Part shown: positions 1-8,157 of the stretch, piece by piece | Numbering within the stretch: the stretch's first letter is position 1 | How the letters are laid out: every line of letters starts with the position of its first letter | Assembly (NCBI GenBank): GCA_963827605.1 | Contig: CAWHBK010000003.1 | Location: forward strand, 868,001-932,000 | DNA length: 64,000 bases | Direction of reading: 5' to 3' | Source: DSYU01 sp963827605 | Lineage (GTDB): Bacteria > Chloroflexota > Anaerolineae > Anaerolineales > Anaerolineaceae | Notes under the pieces: model-generated | Databases searched by the model: none | What the model saw: only the letters and a program-made list of their open reading frames with translations | Told to the model about the DNA's origin: nothing | Translations under genes and position numbers: made by a program

Positions 1-617
1 AGCAGATCCTGGCAGAGGAACGCGAAAGGATCGGGCGCGAGCTGCATGATGGAACCATCCAGAAAATCTACACCGCCGGGTTGCTAGTCGAATCGGCGGC
101 TCGAATTACCAGAGAAAACCAGCAAATCTCCTCTCGCCTCGAGCGAGCTGCAACCGCTCTTAATGACGCCATTATTGACCTGCGTCATAATCTGGGTGAG
201 CTTCGCTCTCCCCCGACCAGCACGCCGCTGGCGACTTCCTTGAAAGAGATCGCCGAAGATCCTCGCTTTCGATCGCTGGTTAATATCCACCTGGAAATGG
301 GCGTGCCGGAAAGCACCACGCTTTCCCCACTCCGCACCGACCACGTGATCGCCATCGTCAATGGCGCCCTGTCAAATATCATCCGGCATGCGCAGGCCAG
401 GAATGTAAAAATCCATCTCTCCCAAAATGGCGGGAAACTGCTTGACCTGGTGATACAGGACGATGGCGCCGGTTTCCCACAGAATCCTGTAAATGGATAT
501 GGCCTGCGTAACATGAGCGACCGGGCGCGCCTGCTGGAAGGCAAGATAGCGTTTGAGAGCGGCGCGGAGAAGGGTACGGTTGTACATCTGACCATACCGC
601 TGGAAGAGCAACGATGA
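1..617 (+). CDS. Sensor histidine kinase, NarL/DesK type (5' end missing)
   Basis: This is the catalytic end of a two-component sensor kinase; the sensory part lies before the window. The frame is open from base 3. A HisKA_3 H-box (ERIGRELHDG) puts the phosphorylated histidine at codon 15 (bases 45-47). An HATPase_c domain follows, with an N-box (NGALSNIIRHAQ, codons about 120-131), a G1 box (DDGAGF, about 153-158) and a G2 region (GYGLRNM). The stop overlaps the start of the response regulator by 4 bases (ATGA), so the two are translationally coupled and form a cognate pair. The signal sensed cannot be told from this fragment. Confidence 0.9.
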   Translation, partial: QILAEERERIGRELHDGTIQKIYTAGLLVESAARITRENQQISSRLERAATALNDAIIDLRHNLGELRSPPTSTPLATSLKEIAEDPRFRSLVNIHLEMGVPESTTLSPLRTDHVIAIVNGALSNIIRHAQARNVKIHLSQNGGKLLDLVIQDDGAGFPQNPVNGYGLRNMSDRARLLEGKIAFESGAEKGTVVHLTIPLEEQR

Positions 618-1273
618 GCAAGATCCGCATTCTCCTGGTGGATGACCATGAGATCGTGCGCCTGGGTTTGATGACCCTGATCAACGATCAAATGGATATG
701 GTTGTAACCGGCGAGTCGGGCACAGCCCTGGATGCGCTGCGCCAGATTGCAGCAGACCCGCCGGATGTGGTGCTTATGGATATCCGTATGCCGGGCGAAG
801 GCGCGATTGAGACAACGGAACAGATTGTACGAAATCACCCAACCGTCCAGGTGGTGATTCTAACCTCCTATGTGAACGACGAGCTGCTGGTGCGGGCCAT
901 CCAGGCTGGGGCAGCCGGGTATGTGTTGAAACAGGTTGGAAATGAAGAACTGCTGCGCGCCATCCGGGCCGCCGCCCGGCAAGAAGCCGTTTTGGATCCC
1001 CAAACGACCGCCCGGTTGATAAACAAAATCCGCCAGAATGAACGCAAAATAAATGAAGATGCGTTTCGAGAATTATCTACCCGCGAGATGGAAGTGCTGG
1101 CCGAAGTGGCGAAAGGGAAGAGCAACATCGAAATTGGTTTAGCGCTCGACCTGAGCGAAAAGACCGTCCGAAATTATGTCAGCACTATTTTAGAGAAGCT
1201 GCACCTGACCAACCGGATCGAGCTGGCAACCTTTGCAGTCAGGCACCATATCACCGACCGCCTCATTTCATAA
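614..1273 (+). CDS. NarL/FixJ family response regulator
   Basis: DNA-binding response regulator of 219 residues, the usual family length. The receiver domain (about 4-120) has the acidic pair D10-D11, phosphoacceptor D56 within VVLMDIRMP, the S/T switch near 84-85 and K106. A LuxR-type helix-turn-helix fills about 150-212, with LSTREMEVLAEVAKG and the recognition helix segment LSEKTVRNYVS. It starts inside the last codons of the kinase gene, so the kinase is its likely phosphodonor. No target operator can be assigned in the window. Confidence 0.93.
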   Translation: MSKIRILLVDDHEIVRLGLMTLINDQMDMVVTGESGTALDALRQIAADPPDVVLMDIRMPGEGAIETTEQIVRNHPTVQVVILTSYVNDELLVRAIQAGAAGYVLKQVGNEELLRAIRAAARQEAVLDPQTTARLINKIRQNERKINEDAFRELSTREMEVLAEVAKGKSNIEIGLALDLSEKTVRNYVSTILEKLHLTNRIELATFAVRHHITDRLIS

Positions 1274-1276
1274 AAA

Positions 1277-1305
1277 GGGAGCGCCAGCACGTTGCCAGCG
1301 CTCCC
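1277..1305. terminator. Bidirectional terminator hairpin
   Basis: GGGAGCGC pairs with GCGCTCCC around a 13-base loop, between the response regulator stop and the convergent membrane-protein gene. Five A residues on the left give a T tract on the minus strand. The plus-strand side lacks a clear U tract. Confidence 0.6.
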
Positions 1306-1334
1306 GCATACGAACGAGCCGGTTCCCGTGGGGA

Positions 1335-1688
1335 TTATTCCGGGGCGAATAGATCAAACACCGGCGGAAAGGTTCCCAACAGGCCAATTGCCAGCAGCAC
1401 AAAGGCAACCGTCGCAATCTGGTTGAAATTCACATTTTTGCCGCGCCAGGCAAAGTGTAGAATGGCCCAGGCGATCAGATATACGATGATCGTGATGCCA
1501 ACTTTACCAGATAGGGGACCGACTGGCGCGGACCAGTTCATGGCAGCCGCGGCGCCTGTTGAAGCTTCCGATATGGTCGTTACGATCCCCAAAACCGCTG
1601 CTCCGATCCCACCGGCCAATAGAGCGGCAGCCGCCGGGCCATTGGGAAGACTGCTTTCTTTCGAGACATTGGATGCTTTGGGTGTCAT
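1335..1688 (-). CDS. Small membrane protein of unknown function
   Basis: Predicted integral membrane protein of 117 residues with no family I recognise. Three hydrophobic helices are visible: about 22-43, about 60-82 with a tryptophan (VYLIAWAILHFAW), and about 90-110. A good ribosome site (AAAGGAGG, 1692-1699) precedes the start. It lies 31 bases downstream of another small membrane protein on the same strand, so the two probably share a transcript and may work together. Nothing in the sequence gives an enzymatic role. Confidence 0.7.
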   Translation of the reverse strand: MTPKASNVSKESSLPNGPAAAALLAGGIGAAVLGIVTTISEASTGAAAAMNWSAPVGPLSGKVGITIIVYLIAWAILHFAWRGKNVNFNQIATVAFVLLAIGLLGTFPPVFDLFAPE

Positions 1689-1719
1689 TTATCCTCCTTT
1701 GGTTCCATCACAAATCAGC

Positions 1720-2253
1720 TCAATGCACCGGCGCGCTCTTGGTTATGAAGGCGCCAAATGCACCCGCGGCAGCAGCGGCCAGGAAGGCAACGATGAAGAA
1801 AATGGTCACTGCCCGGCGTTCATTAAAACGCCGTGAGATTTCGGGACCATAATAGTTGATAATGGCTGCCACAACGGTAGCGGCGATCGGAGCCAGCCAG
1901 CCAACGTGTTCCTTCCACTCCATCCCAAACCGGTGCCAATCCGCAGTGTTCGGCTGAGAAAGGAGCAGCGACCGGGGAAAGGCGGTTAAGTCGGTGGTCC
2001 CTGCGGGCGGCGCGGCCCGATACCAGGGGTAAACAATAAACGTCCCGGTAATTACCGTCAGCCAAACGGCAATCGCCATAACCCACATACCCGTTTTCAT
2101 GCGAGAAACGCGGGTGCGCGTGCCCTCCGCGGTCATCCATTCCGGCCGCAAGCTATAAAGCTCAGCCAGCCCGCCCGCAAAAGCCAGCAAGAAAATAGCC
2201 CCAAAACCCATCCCATGGATAATGGTCCATACTTCACGACTGTTTACTTCCAT
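1720..2253 (-). CDS. Four-helix membrane protein, possible haem-binding type
   Basis: Integral membrane protein of 177 residues. The start at 2253 is preferred over an upstream in-frame codon because a strong AAGGAGG (2261-2267) lies 7 bases before it. Four helices can be drawn: WTIIHGMGFGAIFLLAFAGG near the N-terminus, GMWVMAIAVWLTVITGTF, VGWLAPIAATVVAAII, and a last one near the C-terminus. Histidines sit in or next to helices (IIHGM, DWHRF, KEHVGW), as in small membrane cytochromes, but no family motif confirms haem. It is probably the first gene of a two-gene operon with the 117-residue protein. Confidence 0.65.
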   Translation of the reverse strand: MEVNSREVWTIIHGMGFGAIFLLAFAGGLAELYSLRPEWMTAEGTRTRVSRMKTGMWVMAIAVWLTVITGTFIVYPWYRAAPPAGTTDLTAFPRSLLLSQPNTADWHRFGMEWKEHVGWLAPIAATVVAAIINYYGPEISRRFNERRAVTIFFIVAFLAAAAAGAFGAFITKSAPVH

Positions 2254-2325
2254 TGATATACCTCCTTGGTAAGAAATGGCTGTTGCCTTTCTAATAATCA
2301 ATATACAGAATCCCCATCCACAAGA

Positions 2326-2367
2326 AAGGGGCAGATGACCCTACTGTCTTAGGGTCATCTGCCCCTT
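2326..2367. repeat. 18-bp perfect inverted repeat
   Basis: Arms 2326-2343 and 2350-2367 are exact reverse complements around the 6-base loop CTGTCT. It lies between the LysM-protein terminator and the start of the small membrane operon. It may be a second terminator (A-rich on the right) or a regulatory hairpin. Confidence 0.7.
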
Positions 2368-2372
2368 ATGAT

Positions 2373-2400
2373 AAAAAAAAGGCTGCCGGAACCGGCAGCC
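2373..2400 (-). terminator. Rho-independent terminator of the CAP-LysM gene
   Basis: GGCTGCCGG and CCGGCAGCC form a 9-bp stem with an AA centre. On the minus strand it is followed by eight Ts (complement of 2373-2380). It lies 24 bases past the stop of the CAP-LysM gene. Confidence 0.85.
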
Positions 2401-2423
2401 GTGGATTTGGCGAAGGTCCGGTT

Positions 2424-3923
2424 TTATCGTTTCCGAGAAAACAAAACTACCAACAACAGCCCACCCGCGGCCAAACCGCCCAAAATCATCCAGATTGTGC
2501 TGGAGCCATCCCCGGTCACAGGATTGGCATTGGCAGTTGGGATAATGGACGCCTGGTTAGGCGCCGCCCCGGAAGGCAGCGTCTGGGTAGGCGGCGCGCT
2601 GGTCGTTGGGGTTGGCGGCGCCGGCGTGACGGTGGGGGTTGCTGTGGCTGGAGCAGGTGTAGGCGTTATCGTGGCGGGCGGGGTCACCTGTAAAACCAGT
2701 TTTTGCTGTGGTTGTAGAATGGAGGATTCATTCAATCCATTCCACGCCATCAGGTCATTCAGAGGTATGTCGTATAGTTTGGCGATCCATGAAAGGGTTT
2801 CGCCGCTGTTGACGCTGTGATAATACTTGCCGTCACTTTGGGGGGTGAGCTTTTCAATCGGCGTCAGGGGGCGAGGGGTTGCACTGGGCGTCACATTGCC
2901 AGCATGGATAATGAGCTTCTGCCCAATTTGCAGCGGCCAATCCAGCTGAATGCCGTTCAAGGCCAGGATCGTATCGATTTGTACGTTATACGCCTTGGAT
3001 ATCGTGCTGAGTGTCTGGTAGGAGGCCACGGTGTGGATGATTTTCCCATCTTTGTCCGCTTGGCTGATGTTGATCATCCCCACCGGTGTGGGCGTAGAAT
3101 AGCCTTTGGTATTGCTGCCGGGGATTAACAGGCTCTGGCCAATCTGGAGTTTTGACTCCTTGGAGAGATTATTCCAGGTTTCCAGATCCTTTATGGTGAT
3201 TTTGTACGCCACCGCGATGGACCAGAATGACTGTCCAGCCTGAACCAGGTGGAAAACCTTCCCGTCTGCGTCTGGGGTGGCAATTTTTACCGGGACGATT
3301 AGCTGGGAAACGCCGCCGGTCGAGCCACCAGTCGTACTGCCGGGTTGGGAGGGAAAGCCTTCTGGAGCCTTATATTCGCCGCACGATTTACCGGCCGTAT
3401 AAGCCGCCTGCAGCACGTAATACGTCAGCCCATTGGAGGACTTCGCCGTGCCTGCGCCGACATTGCAGTAGGCTGGGTTGACCGCGGGGATCATATGCGA
3501 AGGGTCCGCCCAGACCAGCATGATCTCATCGATGGACATATTGCCCACAGCAAAATTTTCGGTACCCCACACCTTCGATCCACCGCCAAAACCGGCGGAG
3601 GTCAAACGGCCCGAAACATCCCCAATATGCCAGGACATCTGGTTTGCCGCCATAATCTGGGCAGTAGACTGGGCGACAGCGCTGATGATCGGGTCCTCCA
3701 CCAGTGCGGGCAGCCCGTTGGATATTCGCAGGGTATTCATCGCAATGATCAGGTCAAACGCGGTAACTTCCGCGGTCTGCGCCGGTTTGGAAGGCGGTTG
3801 GGAGGCCTGCGCTCCTGACGCGGGGTGCAGCAAAACGACCATCAAGGCAATGAGAAGGAAGTATCGGAATGATATTTTTGGGTGCACGCAGCAATTATAA
3901 CGGAGTTTTTTGATGACATGCAA
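2424..3923 (-). CDS. Secreted CAP-domain protein with three LysM repeats and a C-terminal anchor
   Basis: Cell-surface protein of 499 residues. An N-terminal hydrophobic segment (about 20-38) acts as a signal or anchor. A CAP/SCP domain follows (about 52-180), with FDLIIAMNTLRISNGLPAL, MSWHIGD and NVGAGTA. Next are three LysM peptidoglycan-binding repeats (about 222-268, 292-340 and 362-410), each with the usual 'lGqsLlIp' ending. A Pro/Thr-rich linker leads to a C-terminal helix and RKR. NPVTG just before that helix resembles a sortase sorting signal. CAP domains outside eukaryotes have varied or unknown activity, so a cell-wall structural or sporulation-like role is only a guess. It is a single-gene unit with its own terminator. 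The start codon lacks a clear ribosome site. Confidence 0.85.
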   Translation of the reverse strand: MHVIKKLRYNCCVHPKISFRYFLLIALMVVLLHPASGAQASQPPSKPAQTAEVTAFDLIIAMNTLRISNGLPALVEDPIISAVAQSTAQIMAANQMSWHIGDVSGRLTSAGFGGGSKVWGTENFAVGNMSIDEIMLVWADPSHMIPAVNPAYCNVGAGTAKSSNGLTYYVLQAAYTAGKSCGEYKAPEGFPSQPGSTTGGSTGGVSQLIVPVKIATPDADGKVFHLVQAGQSFWSIAVAYKITIKDLETWNNLSKESKLQIGQSLLIPGSNTKGYSTPTPVGMINISQADKDGKIIHTVASYQTLSTISKAYNVQIDTILALNGIQLDWPLQIGQKLIIHAGNVTPSATPRPLTPIEKLTPQSDGKYYHSVNSGETLSWIAKLYDIPLNDLMAWNGLNESSILQPQQKLVLQVTPPATITPTPAPATATPTVTPAPPTPTTSAPPTQTLPSGAAPNQASIIPTANANPVTGDGSSTIWMILGGLAAGGLLLVVLFSRKR

Positions 3924-4157
3924 CTGCCGCGCTGGTGACCATACTTGCAGGTATTAGAAGGATTTCTTTTGAATGCAGGCGCCTTTTCAATTTTGCAATG
4001 ATGCCTGCCTGGTACCCCTTGGATGGCATTTGCGCCCCCGGTTATGGTAACATAATACTAACCAACAACGTTTTGAGTTATAGGTTCATAAAATGAACAC
4101 CACGGCTGTGCACATGGGGCATGACAAGAGAACAGCGTGCTCATAAGGATTTCTGAA

Positions 4158-5483
4158 ATGAGGGAGTTCTCCGCATTTACCAAAGCCTACCTTTACGGAA
4201 CCTTGGTGCTAGGTTTATTTTTAATTGGGTTGGATATGCAGTATCTAAACCTTGCGTTCCCCCGGTTGGTAATGGTATTGGCGCTGATCCTGGCAGCCGC
4301 GCTCGCTCAAATATTTAAAGTCGAAGGCACGACCAACCGCTCCCATTATGTGTTCAGCTTTGTCGTATACAGCTTCTCGCTGCTCCGATTGGGGTTACCG
4401 GAAACCATATTGGTGGTGTTATTTTCCAATCTGGCGGAATGGATATGGAATCGCCCGCCCTGGTTTATCGCTGCTTTTAATAGCGCCAGTTATATCGTCG
4501 TTTTGCAAATAACGCAGGCGATTTATTCCGGCGTGAACCCTTCGGGTGGGCTGCAGGACTGGCAAACTGTAATCGCTATTGTGGTCAGCATGTCTTTCTT
4601 CTCTCTACTCAATCACCTTATGGTAGGGGGCATCATCTGGCTGGCACGGGGCGAAAACTTCGCGCAGTCCGGTATTTTTGATTTCATGCCCCTGGTGATT
4701 GACCTGACAATGCTGGTAATGGGCGCCAGTCTTAACATCATATGGAACTATAACCCTTACGCGATCCTGTTATTCCTCATCCCACTTTACCTGATCTACT
4801 CAACCTTGCGCGTACCCGCCCTGGAACGGCAAACGGAAATCGACCAAAAGACCGGCATCTATAACCACAATTATTTCATGCAGCAGTTCCATAACGAACT
4901 TGCCCGGGCCGACCGGTTCGACCGGCCCCTGTGCGTCATTATGGCTGACCTGGATTTACTGCGTAACATCAATAATACCTACGGCCATCTGGCCGGCGAT
5001 GAAGTATTAAAAGGGGTCGCAAAGATCATCCAGAAGTCGGTGCGGGATTACGACATCGTGGCGCGCTTTGGCGGTGAGGAGTTTGTGATCCTCATGCCAG
5101 AAACCACCCTAGAAACGAGTTATCGCCGAGCGGAAGAAGTGCGCCAGGCAATCGAAAAAGCTGCATTTATCATTCCAACCAGCGTTACCCCCATCCAAAT
5201 AACCATCAGCATGGGTATTGCGAGTCGCGAGAATTCCAACCAGACAAAAGAAGAAATCATCCACAACGCGGATACAGCGCTGTATCACTCCAAGCTAAAA
5301 GGGCGCAACCGAACGTTTATTTACAACAGCGGCGCCTTTGAGGGCATTATCCCAGGGGAAACCGAAGCTTCGGAAGCCCAAGACCTGTTACTGGATCCCC
5401 CTGATCCGGGTACCACCTACGCCGCCGCGCATGCCAGCTACCTCCCCGTCAAACCGGTTCCCCCGGAAACACGGGGCAAATAA
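4158..5483 (+). CDS. Membrane-bound diguanylate cyclase (GGDEF)
   Basis: Makes cyclic di-GMP from two GTP at the membrane. ATG 4158 is chosen over GTG 4137 because AAGGA (4144-4148) is well spaced from it; the protein is then 441 residues. The N-terminal half (to about 220) is a bundle of seven or eight helices, a likely integral sensor region. The GGDEF domain (about 230-385) carries an intact GGEEF active site (about 305-309). RDYD lies exactly five residues upstream and fits the RxxD inhibitory I-site, which suggests product feedback. The C-terminal 50 residues are Pro/Glu-rich and look disordered. No EAL or HD-GYP partner lies nearby. Confidence 0.92.
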   Translation: MREFSAFTKAYLYGTLVLGLFLIGLDMQYLNLAFPRLVMVLALILAAALAQIFKVEGTTNRSHYVFSFVVYSFSLLRLGLPETILVVLFSNLAEWIWNRPPWFIAAFNSASYIVVLQITQAIYSGVNPSGGLQDWQTVIAIVVSMSFFSLLNHLMVGGIIWLARGENFAQSGIFDFMPLVIDLTMLVMGASLNIIWNYNPYAILLFLIPLYLIYSTLRVPALERQTEIDQKTGIYNHNYFMQQFHNELARADRFDRPLCVIMADLDLLRNINNTYGHLAGDEVLKGVAKIIQKSVRDYDIVARFGGEEFVILMPETTLETSYRRAEEVRQAIEKAAFIIPTSVTPIQITISMGIASRENSNQTKEEIIHNADTALYHSKLKGRNRTFIYNSGAFEGIIPGETEASEAQDLLLDPPDPGTTYAAAHASYLPVKPVPPETRGK

Positions 5484-5688
5484 GCCCGGTTGGTCATTGC
5501 TGGTTCTTAAAAACGCCCTGCCCGGGTGAAAATTCACCTGCAACAATTTAACAATCTTTCAACGAAAAATCGGATAAAAGCGCCCTTACCCGGTGTAGAA
5601 GAGGCGATTTCCGTGTTTCGCGGCGCTTCTTAGGACCAATATAACGCACAAATAATGAATTTTATAAGGCTATTGCAACACTATTCTA

Positions 5689-5717
5689 TTGAAATATAAC
5701 CATTCACCAACTATAAT
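5689..5717 (+). promoter_or_regulatory. Sigma70-type promoter of the subtilase gene
   Basis: TTGAAA (5689-5694), a 17-base spacer and TATAAT (5712-5717) predict a transcript starting near 5724 with a leader of about 70 bases. It is the only clear signal in the 313-base gap 5484-5796; the rest of that gap is AT-rich without a gene. Confidence 0.75.
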
Positions 5718-5796
5718 ATATTTAGCTTTCACTTGTTCCCAACATGTGATTTCAATATACCAGTTCAGTTTCGATATATAACAGTGGGGGGAGTAA

Positions 5797-7323
5797 ATGA
5801 AACTTCGGGTGAAAAGTTTCTATTCATTACTGGTACTCGCTCTCTTCCTCAACATCCTTTCTCCGGGTGCCATGGGGTTCGAAGCGAAATCATCTGCACG
5901 TATCCAGCCGCTCCTGGCGGAAATTGCCAGGCAGTCGCCTACCGAACGCGTTAGCGTAATTGTCCAAAAACAAACCGCGTCCAATACCCTGGAAACTCAG
6001 GTGCAGCGAGCCGGCGGGAATGTTACAGCACAATTATCAATTATTAACGCCTTCGCCGCTGATATGACCGCCCGGGCCGCCGCTGCGCTTTCAACGGATC
6101 CTGCCGTTCGCTGGGTGAGTTTGGATGCGCCGGTGGTATCCAGCGCCTGCGCAAGTTGTGTGGACACAACCCGGCTGTTGAACGCCTACATTGGCACAAT
6201 CCAGGCGGATAAAGTCTGGAACAGCGCTCCTTATCTGCAAGGCCAGGGGATTGGTGTCGCAGTGCTGGATAGTGGGGTCAACCCTAACGGCGATCTGTAT
6301 ACCAACATGGGAGTGAACCGGCAAATTGCCAATGTGCGCTTCAACTCGGATTATAACCAGAACTGGACGGACGGTTATGGGCATGGCACCCACGTATCCA
6401 GCATCATCGGCGGGGATGGCAGTGAATCAAACGGCCAATACATTGGCGTCGCCCCGATGGCAAACATCATCAACGTAAAAGTCAGTAATGATGATGGCAG
6501 CGCAAGGATGCAGGATGTGGTTCAGGGCTTGCAGTGGATCCTTCAAAACAAGGGCGCCTATAACATCCGCGTGGTAAACATCTCCTTGAACAGCGCGGTT
6601 GCCGAGTCTTATCACACCAGCCCGCTGGATGCAGCCGTTGAGATTCTCTGGTTCAACGGCATCGTGGTAGTAGTATCCGCCGGTAATAAGGGCGCCAGCT
6701 CCATCTTTCCTCCGGCTAACGACCCATTTGTCATCACCGTTGGGGCAACCGACGATCAAGGCACCAATAATATTTCGGATGATAAAGTCGCATCGTTTTC
6801 CGCGTATGGCACAGACGAAAAAGGCGCTGTAAAACCAGACCTGGTAGCGCCCGGAACAAATATCGTCGCCCGCATTGTAAATAATACGATGGGTCTGGCG
6901 GGCGCGCACCCGGCCAACAAGGTTGCAAACGGCATGTACTTCCGCATGTCGGGTACTTCGATGGCAGCCCCCATGGTAAGCGCTGCGGCCGCCATCCTGC
7001 TCAAGGATGAGCCGGGTCTTACCCCAGACCAGGTAAAGTACCGCCTGATGGCGACTGCTAACAAAAATTGGTCCGGTTACAGTTCGGCGAAAGCCGGCGC
7101 CGGTTGTGTAGATGTATTTGGAGCGGTGACCGGCGCCACCAATCAGAGCGCCAATACCGGCACCATGGCCAGCAGCCTCCTTACTACCGGATCGCAACCC
7201 ATCACCTGGAACAGCGTTGGTTGGAACTCGGTGGGTTGGAACAGCGTTGGCTGGAATTCAGTAGGCTGGAACAGTGTCGGGTGGAATTCGGTGGGCTGGA
7301 ACAGCGATTATTGGTCGCAGTAA
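5797..7323 (+). CDS. Secreted subtilisin-like serine protease (S8) with WNSVG repeat tail
   Basis: Extracellular peptidase of 508 residues. It has a signal peptide (about 1-27), an inhibitor-I9-like propeptide (about 30-112), and a complete catalytic domain. Asp158 lies in VAVLDSGV, His196 in GYGHGTHV, the oxyanion Asn297 in SAGNKG, and Ser388 in MSGTSMAAPM. After the protease domain a short linker leads to six exact WNSVG pentapeptides and a final WNSDYWSQ. Similar W-rich tails end some other bacterial subtilases, but their role is not settled; surface retention or glycan contact are possibilities. GGGGAG precedes the start. It is a monocistron with its own promoter and terminator. Confidence 0.93.
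   Translation: MKLRVKSFYSLLVLALFLNILSPGAMGFEAKSSARIQPLLAEIARQSPTERVSVIVQKQTASNTLETQVQRAGGNVTAQLSIINAFAADMTARAAAALSTDPAVRWVSLDAPVVSSACASCVDTTRLLNAYIGTIQADKVWNSAPYLQGQGIGVAVLDSGVNPNGDLYTNMGVNRQIANVRFNSDYNQNWTDGYGHGTHVSSIIGGDGSESNGQYIGVAPMANIINVKVSNDDGSARMQDVVQGLQWILQNKGAYNIRVVNISLNSAVAESYHTSPLDAAVEILWFNGIVVVVSAGNKGASSIFPPANDPFVITVGATDDQGTNNISDDKVASFSAYGTDEKGAVKPDLVAPGTNIVARIVNNTMGLAGAHPANKVANGMYFRMSGTSMAAPMVSAAAAILLKDEPGLTPDQVKYRLMATANKNWSGYSSAKAGAGCVDVFGAVTGATNQSANTGTMASSLLTTGSQPITWNSVGWNSVGWNSVGWNSVGWNSVGWNSVGWNSDYWSQ
7207..7296 (+). repeat. Six 15-bp coding repeats (WNSVG)
   Basis: Six in-frame copies encode WNSVG. The copies differ at synonymous third positions (AAC/AAT, AGC/TCG/TCA/AGT, GTT/GTG/GTA/GTC). 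The peptide is therefore conserved while the DNA has drifted, which points to selection on the protein. Confidence 0.95.
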
Positions 7324-7346
7324 GCTCGCTGCCTGGTTCAAACATG

Positions 7347-7383
7347 GCTCGACCGGAACAAAAATCCGGTCGAGCTTTATTTA
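7347..7383 (+). terminator. Rho-independent terminator of the subtilase gene
   Basis: GCTCGACCGG (7347-7356) pairs with CCGGTCGAGC (7366-7375), followed by TTTATTTATT. Confidence 0.88.
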
Positions 7384-7428
7384 TTATGGTATCATTCGGG
7401 CAACTTCCTAAAAATCAGGTGAACAACA

Positions 7429-8082
7429 ATGAAATTCACGCACTCCTTCACTGGTAGACTCTTATTCATCATGCTTCTATTTGGCATCCCCCTGGCGGGG
7501 TGCAGCCCGACCGCGACTGTTACCCCAGCGCCAACGCAAGATCCGGCCGCGATCATCGCTGCGGCCGTTGCGACCATGCGGTCGGAAATGACCGCGGAAG
7601 CCTTGCGCAACCCTTCTGCCACGCCAGTCCCAACAGAAACCCCCGTTCCAACAAAAACGCCCATCCCCCCTACCTCGACCCCCTCCGCCCCTTCGATGAC
7701 TCCAACCAGCGCCGCGACAACCGCCCCGGCGATTTCAGCCAAATTCCTTTCAGCCGGAACGTTCCCAGATAACAAACGCGAATTTATTCCAAACCAACAA
7801 TTTAGTTTGGCGCTCCGCTTTCAGAATAACGGTACTTCCGCATGGTCGCCCGGTTACCGGCTCAAACTGGTCGGTTTTGAGGGTGAGGTCACCGTGCAGA
7901 CCGAAGCAGAACTGGGCCAGGCCATCGAAGCAGGAAAAGCAGCCGAGTTCGACCTGTGGGCATTCGGAGCGGAAATGATGGGGAAGCACGTCTGGTACTT
8001 CCAACTCTATTCCAGGGAAGGGTTCCCGGTTCCAGGCGGTTATGGAGCTTTTAGCTATACCTCAGTTACCGGCCATGAATAA
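7429..8082 (+). CDS. Lipoprotein with NBR1-type Ig-like domain
   Basis: Probable membrane-anchored lipoprotein of 217 residues. The signal peptide ends in the lipobox LAGC, giving lipidated Cys25. A long Pro/Thr/Ser linker (about 60-105) spans the wall. The C-terminal part (about 110-215) resembles the NBR1 Ig-like fold, with LRFQNNGTSAWSPGYRL and later tryptophans spaced as in that family. In bacteria such domains are usually extracellular, but their ligand is unknown. It follows the subtilase terminator and precedes an L,D-transpeptidase, so an envelope role is likely. Confidence 0.8.
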   Translation: MKFTHSFTGRLLFIMLLFGIPLAGCSPTATVTPAPTQDPAAIIAAAVATMRSEMTAEALRNPSATPVPTETPVPTKTPIPPTSTPSAPSMTPTSAATTAPAISAKFLSAGTFPDNKREFIPNQQFSLALRFQNNGTSAWSPGYRLKLVGFEGEVTVQTEAELGQAIEAGKAAEFDLWAFGAEMMGKHVWYFQLYSREGFPVPGGYGAFSYTSVTGHE

Positions 8083-8157
8083 AAAAAACCGGCGAAACTG
8101 TTCGATTGTAAAAGAACTGTACGGCAGCACAAAAGATCCCTGCGTTCCTGTTTCCTG

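Noticed and set aside
7207..7296. Short regular repeats that could suggest a CRISPR array
   Set aside because: The 15-bp units have no spacers and are translated in frame as WNSVG.
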